Shown here piece by piece: positions 24,374 through 35,885 of a stretch of 64,000 nucleotides of DNA (positions within the stretch are counted from its first letter, which is position 1; the number at the start of each line of letters is the position of its first letter). Location of the stretch: assembly GCA_037176705.1 (NCBI GenBank), contig CM073893.1, positions 18,910,074 through 18,974,073 of the forward strand, given 5' to 3'. Under the pieces are notes generated by a model that saw only the letters and a list, made by a program, of their open reading frames with translations, did not search any database and had not been told where the DNA came from. Source of the DNA: Molossus alvarezi (lineage: Eukaryota > Chordata > Mammalia > Chiroptera > Molossidae). A program made the translations under genes and the position numbers.

Positions 24374-24517
24374 TGTAGTGAATTGAATTGTGGTCCCAAA
24401 AGATTAGTCTACCAGAAACTTCAGAATGTGACCTTATTTGGAATAAATCTTTATAGATGTAATTAAGGTAAGGCTCTTGAGATGAGGTCGTTCTGGATTA
24501 GGGTGGGCCATAAATCT
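24374..24517 (+). mobile_element. MaLR (MLT1-like) LTR, left part
   Basis: Starts TGTAGTGAATTGAATTGTGG, then AATGTGACCTTATTTGGAAT and GAGATGAGGTCGTTCTGGATTAGGGTGGGCC, the standard order of an MLT1-type solo LTR of ERVL-MaLR. The L1 insertion at 24518 cuts it. The right part is 25861-26175. It is an old non-coding LTR with no viral genes. Confidence 0.85.
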
Positions 24518-25860
24518 TTTTTTTTTTTCAAAATTTATTTATTTTTTAATTTTAATTTTATTTTTGTTACAGATGTTTCTTCTTTTTTACTCCATTGACA
24601 CCCTCCTCCCCATTCCCCCACCTTATCCCCCGCTTTGTTGTCCATGTCCATTGGTGATGCGTACACACATATAAATTCTCTGGTTTATCTCTTCCCGTCC
24701 CTCACTACCCCCACCTCTGAGGATTGTCAGTCTGTACCCTACTTCCACGTCTCTGGGTCTACATTATTCCTCAGACTGTTATGTTCATTATATTCCACAA
24801 ATAAGTAAGATCATGTGGTATTTGTCTTTTTCTGCTTGGCTTGTTTCACTTAGAATAATACTTTCCAGGTCCCTTCATGTCGTCTCAAAGGATAAGAGAT
24901 CTTTCTTTCTTACAGCTGCATAGTACTCCATCGTGTATATGTACCACAGATTTTTTATCCATTCGTCTACTGATGGGCACTTGGGCTGTTTCCAGGTCTT
25001 AGCTATTGTAAATAGTGCTGCTATGAACATGGGGGTACATACATCCTTTCTAATTGGTGTTTCAGGCTTCTTAGGGTATATTCCTAGAAGTGGGATCACT
25101 GGGTCAAATGGAAGTTCAATTTTGAATTTTTTGAGGTAACACCGTATTGTTTTCCATAGTGGCTATACCAGTCTGCATTCCCACCAGCAGTGTACTAGAG
25201 TCCCCTTTTCTCCACACCCTCGCCAACACTTGTTGTTTGATGATTTGTTGATGGCGGCCATTCTGACAGGTGTGAGGTGGTATCTCATTGTTGTTTGAAT
25301 TTGCATCTCACTGATGATTAGTGATGTTGAGCATTTTTTCATATGTCTCTCGGTCATTTGTATGTCCTGTTTGGAGAGGTGTCTATTCAGCTCCTCTGCC
25401 CATTTTTTAATTGGGTTCCTTGTCTTCCTTTTGTTGAGTTGTATGAGTATTCTATATACTTTGGAAATTAACCCCTTATCTGATGTATCATTGGCAATGA
25501 TGTTCTCCCATACAGTGGGTTGCCTTTCCATTTTGATGGTTGTTTCTTTTGCTGTGCAGAAGCTTTTGAGTTTGATGTAGTCCCATGTGTTCATTTTCTC
25601 CTTTGTTTCTGTTGACTTAGGTGATGTATCAGTGAAAATTCTGCTGCATATGATGTCCGAAATTTTGTTGCCTACATTTTCTTCTAGAATTTTTATGGAT
25701 TCACAGGTCACATTTAAGTCTTTTATCCATTTTGAGTTTATTTTTGTGTATGATATAAGTTGATGGTCTAGTTTCTTTCTTTTTTTTTTTGCATGTAGCT
25801 GTCCAATTTTCCCAACACCAATTATTAAAGAGGCTGTCTTTACTCCACTGTATGCTCTTG
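24518..25860 (-). mobile_element. L1, 5'-truncated, inserted into the MaLR LTR
   Basis: The minus strand carries the ORF2 C-terminal region and 3' UTR, with its poly-A as the T-run at 24517-24529. Open pieces are 25163-25711 (containing [19 protein letters not shown]) and 24875-25099. The frame is broken near 25160, and there are scattered differences from the full-length copy. Target duplication is GGCCATAAATCT at 24506-24517 against GGCCGAAATCT at 25861-25871, slightly decayed. The 5' breakpoint lies within ORF2 at the TATGCTCTTG segment. Confidence 0.94.
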
Positions 25861-26175
25861 GGCCGAAATCTAATGATGAATGTCTTTATAAGAGACAGAA
25901 AAGAAGAAGACACAGAGATATACAAGAAGGCCACGTGAAAATGGAAGTAGAGATGGGAGTTATGCAGCTCCAAGCCAAAAACCATCAAGGCAGCGACAAG
26001 AAGTGAGGAGAGAAGCATGGAACTGATTGTCCCTCAGAGCCTCCAGAGGGAATCAACTCTGCTAACATTTTGATTTTTGGACTTCTAACCTCCAGAACTA
26101 TAAAAGAAAAAATTTTGTGGTTTTAAGCCACCAAGTTTATGGTAAGTTGTTACAACAGCCCTTGGAAACTAATAT
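25861..26175 (+). mobile_element. MaLR (MLT1-like) LTR, right part
   Basis: Continues with AATGATGAATGTCTTTATAAGAG, AAGGCCACGTGAAAATGGAAG, GATTTTTGGACTTCTAACCTCCAGAAC and the typical end TTTTAAGCCACCAAGTTTATGG, then GAAACTAATA. It joins seamlessly with 24374-24517 once the L1 is removed. Confidence 0.87.
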
Positions 26176-26358
26176 GCCAGCTGTGTGACTTTGGGTTAAC
26201 TAACCCTCTATACCTTAGTTTCTGCCTCTGTAAAATGAAGAGAATAATATTACTTACTCATAGTGTTATTGTGAAGATTCAACGAGATAATACATGTAAA
26301 ATGCTTTGCACAAAATCTGGCACACAGTAAGGGATCAATAAATGTTAGCGATTATTAA
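26176..26358 (+). repeat. MIR SINE, 3' half (interrupted)
   Basis: AGCTGTGTGACTTTGGGTTAAC, GTTTCTGCCTCTGTAAAATGAAGAG, GTTATTGTGAAGATTCAACGAG and CTGGCACACAGTAAGGGATCAATAAATG are the MIR 3' half in order. It is the continuation of 24296-24373. Confidence 0.9.
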
Positions 26359-26789
26359 GGTACTACGGTTCAGTTTGAATTTTTAATTTTTTAATGTGAT
26401 TATTTCTGTAATTACCGTCTCTGCCTTTTTTATTTGGGAGATCTTTTATCTTTAAAAGGGAAGGAAGGAAAGAGAAGAGATATCATTCAGATGAATTGCT
26501 TCTCCCAATAGTGCTGGTTGCAGAAACCATATGGGCCCCAGAACCTCTGCTCCTATGATAAGAGCATAGTATACATTCCTCAAGAGGCTGATGAAGACCT
26601 GATTAGAGCAGTAAGGACTTGTAAATATTGTTTACAGACTCTAATGCACTTTTATCAAACTGGGTCATTTATGTCTCTCCAAGTTTATGGGAACCTCAAC
26701 AGTTCTCCAAGGCAAAGATGTGCTGAGAAAGAAAAAACAACAAAATACCCTCAACATATTTCGTTTTAAAATTGTGCTTGGGGAATTGC

Positions 26790-27310
26790 TTCTTCCTTTC
26801 ACTTGGTCTTTTTTTTAATCATCTTCAATAACATCTTAAATTTTTCTCCATAAAGTTCTTATAGATCTGTGTTAGATTTATTCCTATCTTTGTTATTGTA
26901 GGTTGTTTGCTAAAATGTTTTTTGTTGATGAACAGATTTTATCCAATGCTTTTACTACATTGATTAAAGTGATCATATATGTATTCTTTAATCAGCTAAT
27001 GTGGTAAAGTGCATTTATAGATTTACTGTTATTAAACAACCTTCATGTTCCTAGGATACACTTATTTTTGTCACTCTTTCATTTAAAAAATAATACTGAT
27101 GCTCATTTTTTGCTCCAGGTAGTGTTTAAGGTATTAGGATATGTAATGGAAAAATAAATAAGCGGAAATCACTACCTTCATGGAGCTTACATATTAGTAT
27201 TTTACACACAGCTGGATTGAGTTTGCTAAGTTTTGTTCATAATTTCTGCATCTGTGCTCTTGAATAAAATTGGCCTGTAACTACACTTTCTTGTATTTTT
27301 CTTGTCTGTG
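26790..27310 (-). repeat. Old L1 ORF2 remnants
   Basis: Plus strand shows complements of L1 reverse transcriptase segments (TTATTCCTATCTTTGTTATT, then TGATTAAAGTGATCATATATG, then AACCTTCATGTTCCTAGGATACAC, then GTTTGCTAAGTTTTGTTCATAATTTCTGC and TTGGCCTGTAA). A piece at 27080-27200 with CTACCTTCATGGAGCTTACATATTAG appears to interrupt it. Much older than the young L1s; no frame survives. Confidence 0.65.
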
Positions 27311-28054
27311 CAATCGAAAACCATTGTAGATGCTGGGTCATAAAGACCCATTGGAAGAGCAATTGCCTATCCACCTGGACTTGATTTACAGCTTCTCTTG
27401 CTCAGGTCTGCACTCAAAACTGACAGTCTTTCAGGTATTTTGTAAATAAATTGAAATAGCACACTCAAAAGTGATGTAAATTGCCTCAAAAACAAAAAAG
27501 GCCCACCAAATGTCATGCCTCATTTTTAGTGGTAGGTGGTGAAAGAGGCAGCAACTCGTTTTTCTCCTCAGAGGGTTATCTCAGTATGTTCTGGATTATT
27601 GCAAGCCAGAAACTTGACTGAGATGAAGGGTCCCTGGATTGTCATGGGGTTTTCTTTCACCTTCTGGTTTGCATTATCACATTTTCTCCAAGTGTATGTC
27701 AATATAATTAGCAACTCTTGCACTTCTTTTGGTTTGTAAACTATTATCTTCCAGATCAGACTATGCACTTTCTCCCTTTGAACATGATGAGATCTGATCT
27801 TCGTTATGAATCTGGTGGGTATTCAGGATCTTTGGGAGAATGAGAACCACCTTGCAAGGCAACAGCCTCATTTCAAGGTACTCAAGCAAAGAATGTATAA
27901 TTTCCTTAGATGTTCAAGGCAGGCTCTTTATACTGGCAAGAGAAACTTAGATGATTTGATGGTGGTGGTGTTAAGATTCTCAGTGTCTTCTCAATCCTAG
28001 CAGATTTCCCCATTCCAAGTTTTGAGTCTCAAGCTTACCCAAACAATGCCTTAA
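27311..28054. other. Non-coding sequence, nothing recognised
   Basis: Two overlapping ORFs on opposite strands at 27536-27768 have no domain. No transposon ends seen. Confidence 0.55.
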
Positions 28055-28110
28055 TAATCCTCACCCAAGGATTGCATTTATCTTCAGATAGAGCGGGAGG
28101 GAGAGAAGGA

Positions 28111-28166
<56 letters not shown>

Positions 28167-28295
28167 TGAGAGAGACACATCGACTGGTTGCCACCCACAC
28201 AACAAACTGCAACTGAGGAAGTGCTCTTACTGGGAACCGAACCCCGATCACTCCGGTTTGTGGGCTGACGCTCTAACCACTGAGCCAGAGCATCA
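28055..28295 (-). mobile_element. Ves-type SINE with expanded GA tract
   Basis: Plus strand: AATCCTCACCCAAGGATTGC, ATCTTCAGATAGAGCGGGAGG, a long (GA)n tract at about 28113-28163, ACACATCGACTGGTTGCCACC, GGGAACCGAACCCCGATC and the head complement ending CTGAGCCAGAG. The A-G stretch has expanded well beyond that of most copies. Confidence 0.95.
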
Positions 28296-28462
28296 AAGCA
28301 TTAACTTTTACATATAAGACTTAGGGAGGCTATGGATTCAATTTACAATATAATTTACAATATAATTCTGCAACCTATATTGTTAAATATGTGTTTAATT
28401 TTCAACAATATTTGCTCTGTGGCTACAAGAAAGAAATAGGTTATTTCAGGGATATAATGAAA

Positions 28463-28539
28463 ATTCTCTGTTAATCTATGACTTAAACTGAATGTGGAAA
28501 GATTCTCTGCTAATCTGTGACTTAAACTGAGCTTGTAAT
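28463..28539. repeat. Imperfect tandem duplication, 39-base unit x 2
   Basis: ATTCTCTGTTAATCTATGAC (28463) and ATTCTCTGCTAATCTGTGAC (28502) begin two adjacent units that both continue CTTAAACTGA. A small local duplication, not a known element. Confidence 0.9.
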
Positions 28540-31079
28540 TTTCTTTCTGTAAGTAGTCCAGCGTACTCAGATTAATCTGTTCAATGCCACAATCATTGTA
28601 GTCAACATTATGTCATTAACAAGTAGAGCAAGCACTTGTTTCTCCAAGGTACTTAATTCATTAAGAACTTCATCATAATCAACCACAGGTATAATTTGAT
28701 TAATTGTAATCCCAATACATAGATCACTAGTATTCCATATTCCATTGTCAAGTTTAGTAATGCATTCAAGCCCAAGGACACAACCAAATTAATCCCCAAA
28801 TCACATTTATAAACATTTTTCCCCCTACAGTGATTCCTGGTACTAATTTATATGTAGTTGATGTCTAGTCAGGAAACAGGAATCATACCAGTTATTTTCA
28901 CAGAGAAAATTCGACACAAAAATTAGTATGTATTATATTGCTAATTAGGCAACTGAAGAAGTAAAAAGAGAATTAATATACCATAAAGACAGCAACTATT
29001 GGAACAGCTACTATCCCTATGATTGGTGGGAAAAGGGAAGATATTGGAAATATTAAAACTTAAAAGTTTGGAGGGGAGGCCCCATAGAGTTAGAACTTGG
29101 ATCTCTGGGAAGGGGGCACAGCTTGACCATCTCTGAATCTCTGACAGTGAAGAAGCCCTGTGAGACGGGCCCAAACCTCTGAGGTGGGGACACTGGCCAG
29201 TTGGTGCTGTTGTCTCCAAGGGGGTGTAATGTGGTTTGTCCTGCAAGTGTTGGAAAAATTGCGAAATGGATCCAATTGCTGCCACAGGAAGGGATCGGAC
29301 TTGCCACAGTATAGGGTAATACTCACAGGAACCGGAAGCCAAGAAGCAAAGAGGAAGCAAACCCGAAGTGCAGCTCACTTCTTTATTCTCCAGCCTTGCA
29401 CTCTCCCTCTAGTGCTGCCTTATGGCAAAGTGTGACAGGAGCCAGCTGGCAAAGCAGAAATGTGATTTTCAGGGTCCAGGCATGGGCACCACAAAGCAGA
29501 GAATGGAAGGTTGGGTTTGAGTTGTATGGGACGATCCCCCAGACCTGTTTGACTCTCTTTCCCCAGTTTCCTCATTACTCTGAGACCACCAGAAGCGAGG
29601 CAATGAGAATTAAATAAACATTTGTTTATAAACTATTAGAAATCATTATTACTTAGGTAAGGGTAACTATTTATTCAGAATTTCATATTGAAAAAACAAA
29701 GCCTTTAAAGAACTGTGTTTATTGCTTATAAGAACTGGAATTTCTACCTATCCCAATGTTGGAAATACTGAAAGTTGAATAAAGATAGGATTGAAGGGTT
29801 TAATTAGAAGGGAAAATAATAAAGAAAAATGCAACTTGGAAGGTAGTTTAAACATAGCATTTATATTCGTTTTTGTTCTATACTTTGCAGGCATATGGCA
29901 TTTTACTGATTCCTTATAAAATCTTGATCCTTATTGTGATAAAACTCTTTAAAAAGGCAAAATCCAGATTTATTTGATACCCCACTAGTTAAAAGAGGCC
30001 CTCTCTCTTTCTTTTTAACTTAAGATACATTTGTTCCAATTCAGTGATTCATAATAGATTCATGGCTGAGGAAGTTGGCCCTAAAAATAAAGAACAAAAT
30101 ATGGAAACATTTTAGTCAGGGATAAATTTCCTACAGGGTCTAATTGCAAAGATTCTCTGTAATTAAGCTGTTCTGAATGTTGGCTTAAGTTTTAATAAGC
30201 TGATGCCTAACTTTCCCATGATTGTCCTCATTCAAAACAAATCAGACAGAAAAACATTTTTTTCCTGAAACTGCAATGCATTTCAGAGGCAGATACTTAA
30301 AATGCATTCAAATAATAAAATGCAGTACCAAATGTTGCATTTAGTCCTTAATGTGCTTAGTATTTCCAAAGCAGTCTAACAGCCCTTTTCTTTAGCATTG
30401 TCATAAATCACAACACAGATGGTGTTTCTTGATGTCTTTCAGTCAGATTTCAGTCCTGTGTCACAGAATCATCCTCTATCAATATGGCTTTTTGGTAAAT
30501 GGCTTCATTTTACTGTTGACAAGGCTGATATAAACAAGTTATGTAATTTACTCTACCACCAAATAAATCACATGTGAACATTTAAGTTTAACTGTGCTAG
30601 CCTCATAGTCTGGCAAGTGTTTTTGTCTACATGGAGAATATTTGGTATTTAAGCTCAACCCAGGAAAATAAAAACCAAAGCCTAGGCTTATTCTTCTGTA
30701 TCCGAGGAGAGGCATTTTGTGAGCAAAAGGTGGTTTAACTATGCCAAATAAGAAGGTTAAGAGGTGTCCTTTCTAAGGGTCTTTCAAGGCAAGCTGTTTT
30801 CAGAAAAATCCTGAGCCTTCTCTTGATAAAGTAAATGATGTTTCAGGGTGATTTGGATGTAAGCCAGAACCTGTAACCAAAACCTAAAAATGCTTCATTC
30901 CATATTGGTGAGATGTATAAATTCTGAACTTCTCCTGGTAGGAGTTAAGCACCTGCCAGGTGCAGGAGAGGTGCAGGAGAGATGCAGAACAGGTATGCCC
31001 AGAGTCTCCAGCATTATTGAGGAGGAGATGATTTTATGTCTCTCATTTCTTTAGATTCCGAGGTGATGGCTGGGGTGAT
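28540..31079. other. Non-coding sequence; one repeat-like block
   Basis: 29050-29610 is GC-richer than its flanks and open in several frames on both strands (e.g. 28941-29378 minus, 29160-29435 plus). Its text (TTCTTTATTCTCCAGCCTTGCACTCTCCCTCTAGTGC and AAAGCAGAGAATGGAAGG) feels like a widespread ancient mammalian repeat, but I cannot name it. 30050-30900 is AT-rich, low in repeats and unique-looking. No exon is supported. Confidence 0.45.
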
Positions 31080-31798
31080 GAGTGGGTTGAGAAGATGCAC
31101 AATAGAAGATGCTCAATATCATTAATCATTAGGGAAACACAAACCAAAATCATAAGAAGAAATACTTTACATCAACTGGTTTGACTACAATAAAAAGGAA
31201 GGAAAATAAGTGTTGGTGAGGAAACAGAGAAATTGGAACCCTCATATACTGCTGGTGGGAATGCAAAGTGGTACAGCTGCTTTGGAAAACACTTCAGCAG
31301 TTCTTCAAAAAGTTAACATAGAGTTACCATATGACCCAAGGTACATATCCAAGAGAAGAGGAAACAAATGTTCACACAAAAACTGGTACATGCATATTCA
31401 TAGCAGCAGTATTCATAATAGCCCAAAGTAGAGACAACCATAATGTCCATTAACTGATGAATGGATAAACAAAGGGAACCTCATTCACAATGGAACCTCA
31501 TTCAGCAATAAAGAGAAATGAAACACTGATAACATGCCAGAGCATGGATGATCTTTGAAAACATGCTGAGTGAAAGAAGCCCGACATACCGTCTGCTTTC
31601 ATTTATATGAAATGTCCATATTAGCAAATCCACAGAGACAGAAAATAGATTAGTGGTTGCCAGGGATTTGGGGATGGGTGGGTAAAAGGGGAGTGACTGC
31701 TAATTGGGTATGAGGTTTCGTTTTAGGGTAATGAAAATGTTTTGGCATTAGTGTTAATGGAGGCACAACTCTGAGTGTACTAAAAATTGAAGTTCACA
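31080..31798 (+). repeat. Old L1 3' region, left part (interrupted by a young L1)
   Basis: Diverged ORF2 C-terminal DNA: AAGATGCTCAATATCATTAATC, AAGTGTTGGTGAGGAAACAG, TGCTGGTGGGAATGCAAAGTGG, then a 3' UTR with GTGGTTGCCAGGGATTTGGGG. The frame is broken. The sequence continues after the young L1 at 37598-37653. Its 3' UTR differs from that of the young L1 lineage, which marks it as an older L1M/L1P-like copy. Confidence 0.85.
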
Positions 31799-32015
31799 AT
31801 TTTTTTTTTTTTTTTACCCCATTGGCACCCCCACCCCACCCCCGCCCCATCCCCGGCTTAGTTGTCCATGTCCATTGGTGATGCATACATGCATATAAGT
31901 TCTGTGGTTTATCTCTTCCCACCCCCCCACCCCCATCCCCTCTTCTGAGGGATGTCAGTCTGTGCCCTACTTCCATGTGTCTGGGTCTACTGTATTCCTC
32001 AGACTGTTATGTTCA

Positions 32016-35000
32016 TTATATTCCGTATATAAGTGAGATCATGTGGTATTTGTCTTTTTCTGCTTGGCTTCTTTCACTTAGGATAATACTTTCCAGGTCC
32101 CTCCATGTCGTCTCAAAGGATAAGAGATCTTTCTTTCTTACCGCTGCATAGTACTCCATTGTGTATATGTACCACAGCTTTTTTATCCATTCATCTACTG
32201 GTGGACACTTGGGCTGTTTCCAGATCTTAGCTATTGTAAATAGTGCTGCTATGAACATGGGGGTACATATCTTCTTCCTGATTGGTGTTTCAGACTTCTT
32301 AGGGTATATTCCCAGCAGTGGGATCACTGGGTCAAATGGGAGTTCAATTTTTAATTTTTTGAGGTAGCACCATATTGTTTTCCATAGTGGCTGCACCAGT
32401 CTGCATTCCCACCAGCAGTGTATTAGAGTCCCCTTTTCTCCACACCCTCGCCAACACTTGTTGTTTGATGATTTGTTGATGGCAGCCATTCTGACAGGTG
32501 TGAGGTGATACCTCATTGTTGTTTTAATTTGCATCTCTCTGATGATTAGTGATGTTGAGCATTTCTTCATATGTCTTTTGGCCATTTGTATGTCCTGTTT
32601 GGAGAGGTGTCTATTCAGCTCCTCTGCCCATTTTTTAATTGGGTTCTTTGTCTTCCTTTTGTTGAGTTGTATGAGCACTCTATATATATTGGAAATTAAC
32701 CCCTTATCTGATACATCATTGGCAATGATGTTCTCCCATACAGTGGGTTGCCTTTCCATTTTGATGATTGTTTCTTTTGCTGTGCAGAAGCTTTTTAGTT
32801 TGATGTAGTCCCATGTGTTCATTTTCTCCTTTATTTCTGTTGCCTTAGGTGATGTATCAGTGAAAATTCTGCTCCGTATGATGTCCGAAATTTTGTTGCC
32901 TACATTTTCTTCTAGAATTTTTATGGATTCACGGGTCACATTTAAGTCTTTTATCCATTTCGAGTTTATTTTTGTGTATGGTGTAAGTTGATGGTCTAGT
33001 TTCATTTTTTTGCATGTAGCTATCCAGTTTTCCCAACACCATTTATTAAAGAGGCTGTCTTTACTCCACTGTATGCTCTTGCCACCTTTGTCAAATATTA
33101 ATTGAGCGTATTGCCTTGGGTCCATTTCTGGGTTTTCAGTTCTGTTCCACTGGTCTATATGCCTGTTCTTGTGCCAGTACCAGGCTGTTTTGGTTACAGT
33201 CGCTTTGTAGTATAACCTGATATCTGGTATTGTGATCCCACCTACTTTGTTCTTCTTTTTCAAGATTGCTGTGGCTATTCAGGGTCTTTTTTGGTTCCAT
33301 ATGAACTTTTGAAGTATTTGTTCTAGTTCTATGAAATATGTCATTGGTATTTTGATGGGGATTGCATTGAATCTATAGATTGCTTTGGGTAGTATGGACA
33401 TTTTAATGATGTTAATTCTTCCAATCCATGAACAGGGTATGTGCTTCCACTTTTTTATATCTTCCTCTATTTCTTTTTTCAATGACCTGTAGTTTTCTGC
33501 AAATTGGTCCTTTACTTCTTTGGTTAAGTTTATTCCTAGGTATCGTAATTTTTTTGGTGCGATGGTAAATGGGATTGTTTTTTCAGTTTCTCTTTCTGTG
33601 AGTTCATCATTGGTGTACAAGAATGCCGTCGATTTCTTGACGTTAATTTTGTATCCTGCTACTTTGCCAAATTCATTTATTAAGTCTAGTAGATTTTTGA
33701 TGGAGTCTTTAGGGTTTTCTATGTATAATATCATGTCATCTGCAAATAATGACAGTTTCACTTCCTCCTTTCCAATTTGGATCCCTTTTATTTTTTCTTC
33801 ATGTCTGATTGCTGTGGCTAAGACTTCCAGTACAATGTTAAATAAGAGTGGCGAAAGTGGACATCCCTGTCTTGTTCCTGTTCTTAATGGAAATGTTTTT
33901 AGTTTCTGTCCATTGAGTATGATGTTGGCTGTAGGTCTTTCATATATGGCCTTTATTATGTTGAGATATGATCCCTCTATTCCTACATTGCTGAGCGTTT
34001 TTATCAGAAATGGATGCTGGATTTTGTCGAATGCTTTTTCAGCATCTGTTGATATGATCACGTGGTTTTTATTCTTCATTTTGTTTATGTGGTGTATCAC
34101 GTTTATTGATTTGCGAATATTGTACCAGCCTTGCATCCCTGGAATGAATCCCACTTGGTCATGGTGAATAATTTTTTTGATGTATTTCTGGATCCGATTT
34201 GCTAATATTTTGTTCAGGATTTTGGCGTCTATGTTCATCAAGGATATTGGCCTGTAGTTTTCTTTCTTCGTAGTGTCTTTTTCTGGTTTTGGAATTAGAA
34301 TTATGCTGGCTTCATAGAACGTGTTTGGAAGTCTTCCTTCTTCTTGAATTTTTTGAAAGAGTTTGTGGAGAATAGGTGTTAGTTCTTTTTTGAATGTTCG
34401 GTAAAACTCCCCCGTGAAGCCATCTGGGCCTGGGCTTTTGTTTGCTGGGAGAGTCTTGATTACCTCTTCAATTTCCTTAGCTGTTATTGGTCTGTTCAAG
34501 TTTCCTATCTCTTCCGGGAGTAGTTTTGGGAGACTGTGTATTTCTAGAAATTTGTTCATTTCGCTTAGATTGTCGAATTTGTTGCCATATAGTTGTTCAT
34601 AGTAGTTGTTAACGATCTTTTGTATTTCCGTGGTGTTGGTTGTTACTTCTCCTCTTTCATTTCTGATTTTGTGTATTTGGGTTCTCTCTCTTTGTTTCTT
34701 GGTGAGTCTAGCTAAGGGTCCATCAATCTTGTTTATCTTTTCGAAAAACCAGCTCTTTGTTTCATTGATCCTTTGAATTGTTTTTTTGGTCTCTATGTCA
34801 TTTATTTCTGCTCTGATCTTTACTATTTCCTTCCTTCTACTTGCTCTGGGGTTTTCTTTTTGTTTGCTTTCTAATTCTTGAAGTTGTGAGGTTAGACAGT
34901 CAATTAGAAATTTTTCTTGCTTTTTGAGGTAGGCCTGTAGTGCTATGAACTTCCCTCTCAGAACTGCTTTTGCTGCATCCCATAGATTTTGTGTTGTTGT

Positions 35001-35840
35001 GTGTTCATTTTCATTGGTTTCCAGGAAGTTTTTAATTTCTTCCTTGATCTCCTCGGTGACCCATTCATTGTTTAATAACATGCTGTTTAGCCTCCATGTG
35101 TTGAAATGTCTTTGCATGTTCTTGTTGCAATTGATTTCTAGTTTCATGCCATTGTGATCTGAGAAGATGCTTGATATGATTTCAATCTTCTTGAACTTGT
35201 AGAGATTTAGTTTGTGTCCTATCATGTGGTCTATCTTTGAGAATGTCCCATGTGCACTTGAGAAGAATGTGTATTCTGTAGTTTTGGGGTGTAATTCTCT
35301 GTAGATATCTATTAAATCCATTTGGTTTAGTGCTTCATTTAGAGTCTCTGTTTCCTTGCTAATTTTTTGCCTAGAGGATCTATCCAGTGCTGTCAACAGG
35401 GTGTTGAAGTCCCCTGCTATGATTGTATTGTTGTCGATTTCTCCTTGGAAGTCCTCCAGAAGATTTTTAATATATTTTGGTGCTCCTATATTGGGTGCAT
35501 ATATGTTTATCAAGGTTATATCTTCCTGTTGGATAGATCCTTTCAATATTATGTAGTGGCCGTCTTTGTCTCTAGTTATGGTCCTCATTTTGAAATCTAT
35601 TTTATCAGATATGAGAATTGCTACCCCAGCTTTTTTTTGCTTTCCATTTGCTTGGAAAATTTTTTTCCATCCCTTCACTTTCAACCTATGTGAGTCTTTT
35701 GTTGAGAGGTGGGTCTCTTGTAAACAACATATAGATGAGTCATGCTTTCTTATCCAATCAACTACTCTGTGTCTTTTTATGGGAGCATTCAATCCATTTA
35801 CGTTTAAGGTGATTATTGATATGTACTTATTTATTGCCAT
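32016..35840 (-). pseudogene. L1 ORF2: endonuclease-reverse transcriptase with one in-frame stop
   Basis: The frame runs 1275 codons from ATG at 35840 to the stop at 32016-32018, the same length as typical mammalian ORF2. It is interrupted only by TGA at 33279-33281 (codon 854); the codons on both sides are in the same frame, so this is a nonsense change and not a frameshift. The endonuclease domain (residues 1-240) keeps TLNVNG with N13, QETH with E42, IYAP with Y114, GDFN with D144 and N146, SKID with D204, and SDHN with D228 and H229. The reverse transcriptase keeps [12 protein letters not shown] (658-669) and the catalytic FADD (D701, D702). The Cys-rich C-terminal region lies beyond the stop ([18 protein letters not shown]). 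In L1 biology this protein nicks the target and copies RNA in place, with preference for its own RNA and for SINE RNAs. As it stands it would end after the RT domain and lack the C-terminal third. Confidence 0.95.
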
Positions 35841-35885
35841 TTTTGTTTAGTGTGGTTCTATTTTTCTTCCCATTTCTACTGCTAA

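Noticed and set aside
24374..26175. Endogenous retrovirus with genes
   Set aside because: Only solo MaLR-type LTR sequence is present here and at 47766-48226; no gag, pol or env frame is seen.
33520..34167. 215-codon plus-strand ORF opposite L1 ORF2
   Set aside because: It is the antisense shadow of a constrained coding frame and has no domain of its own.
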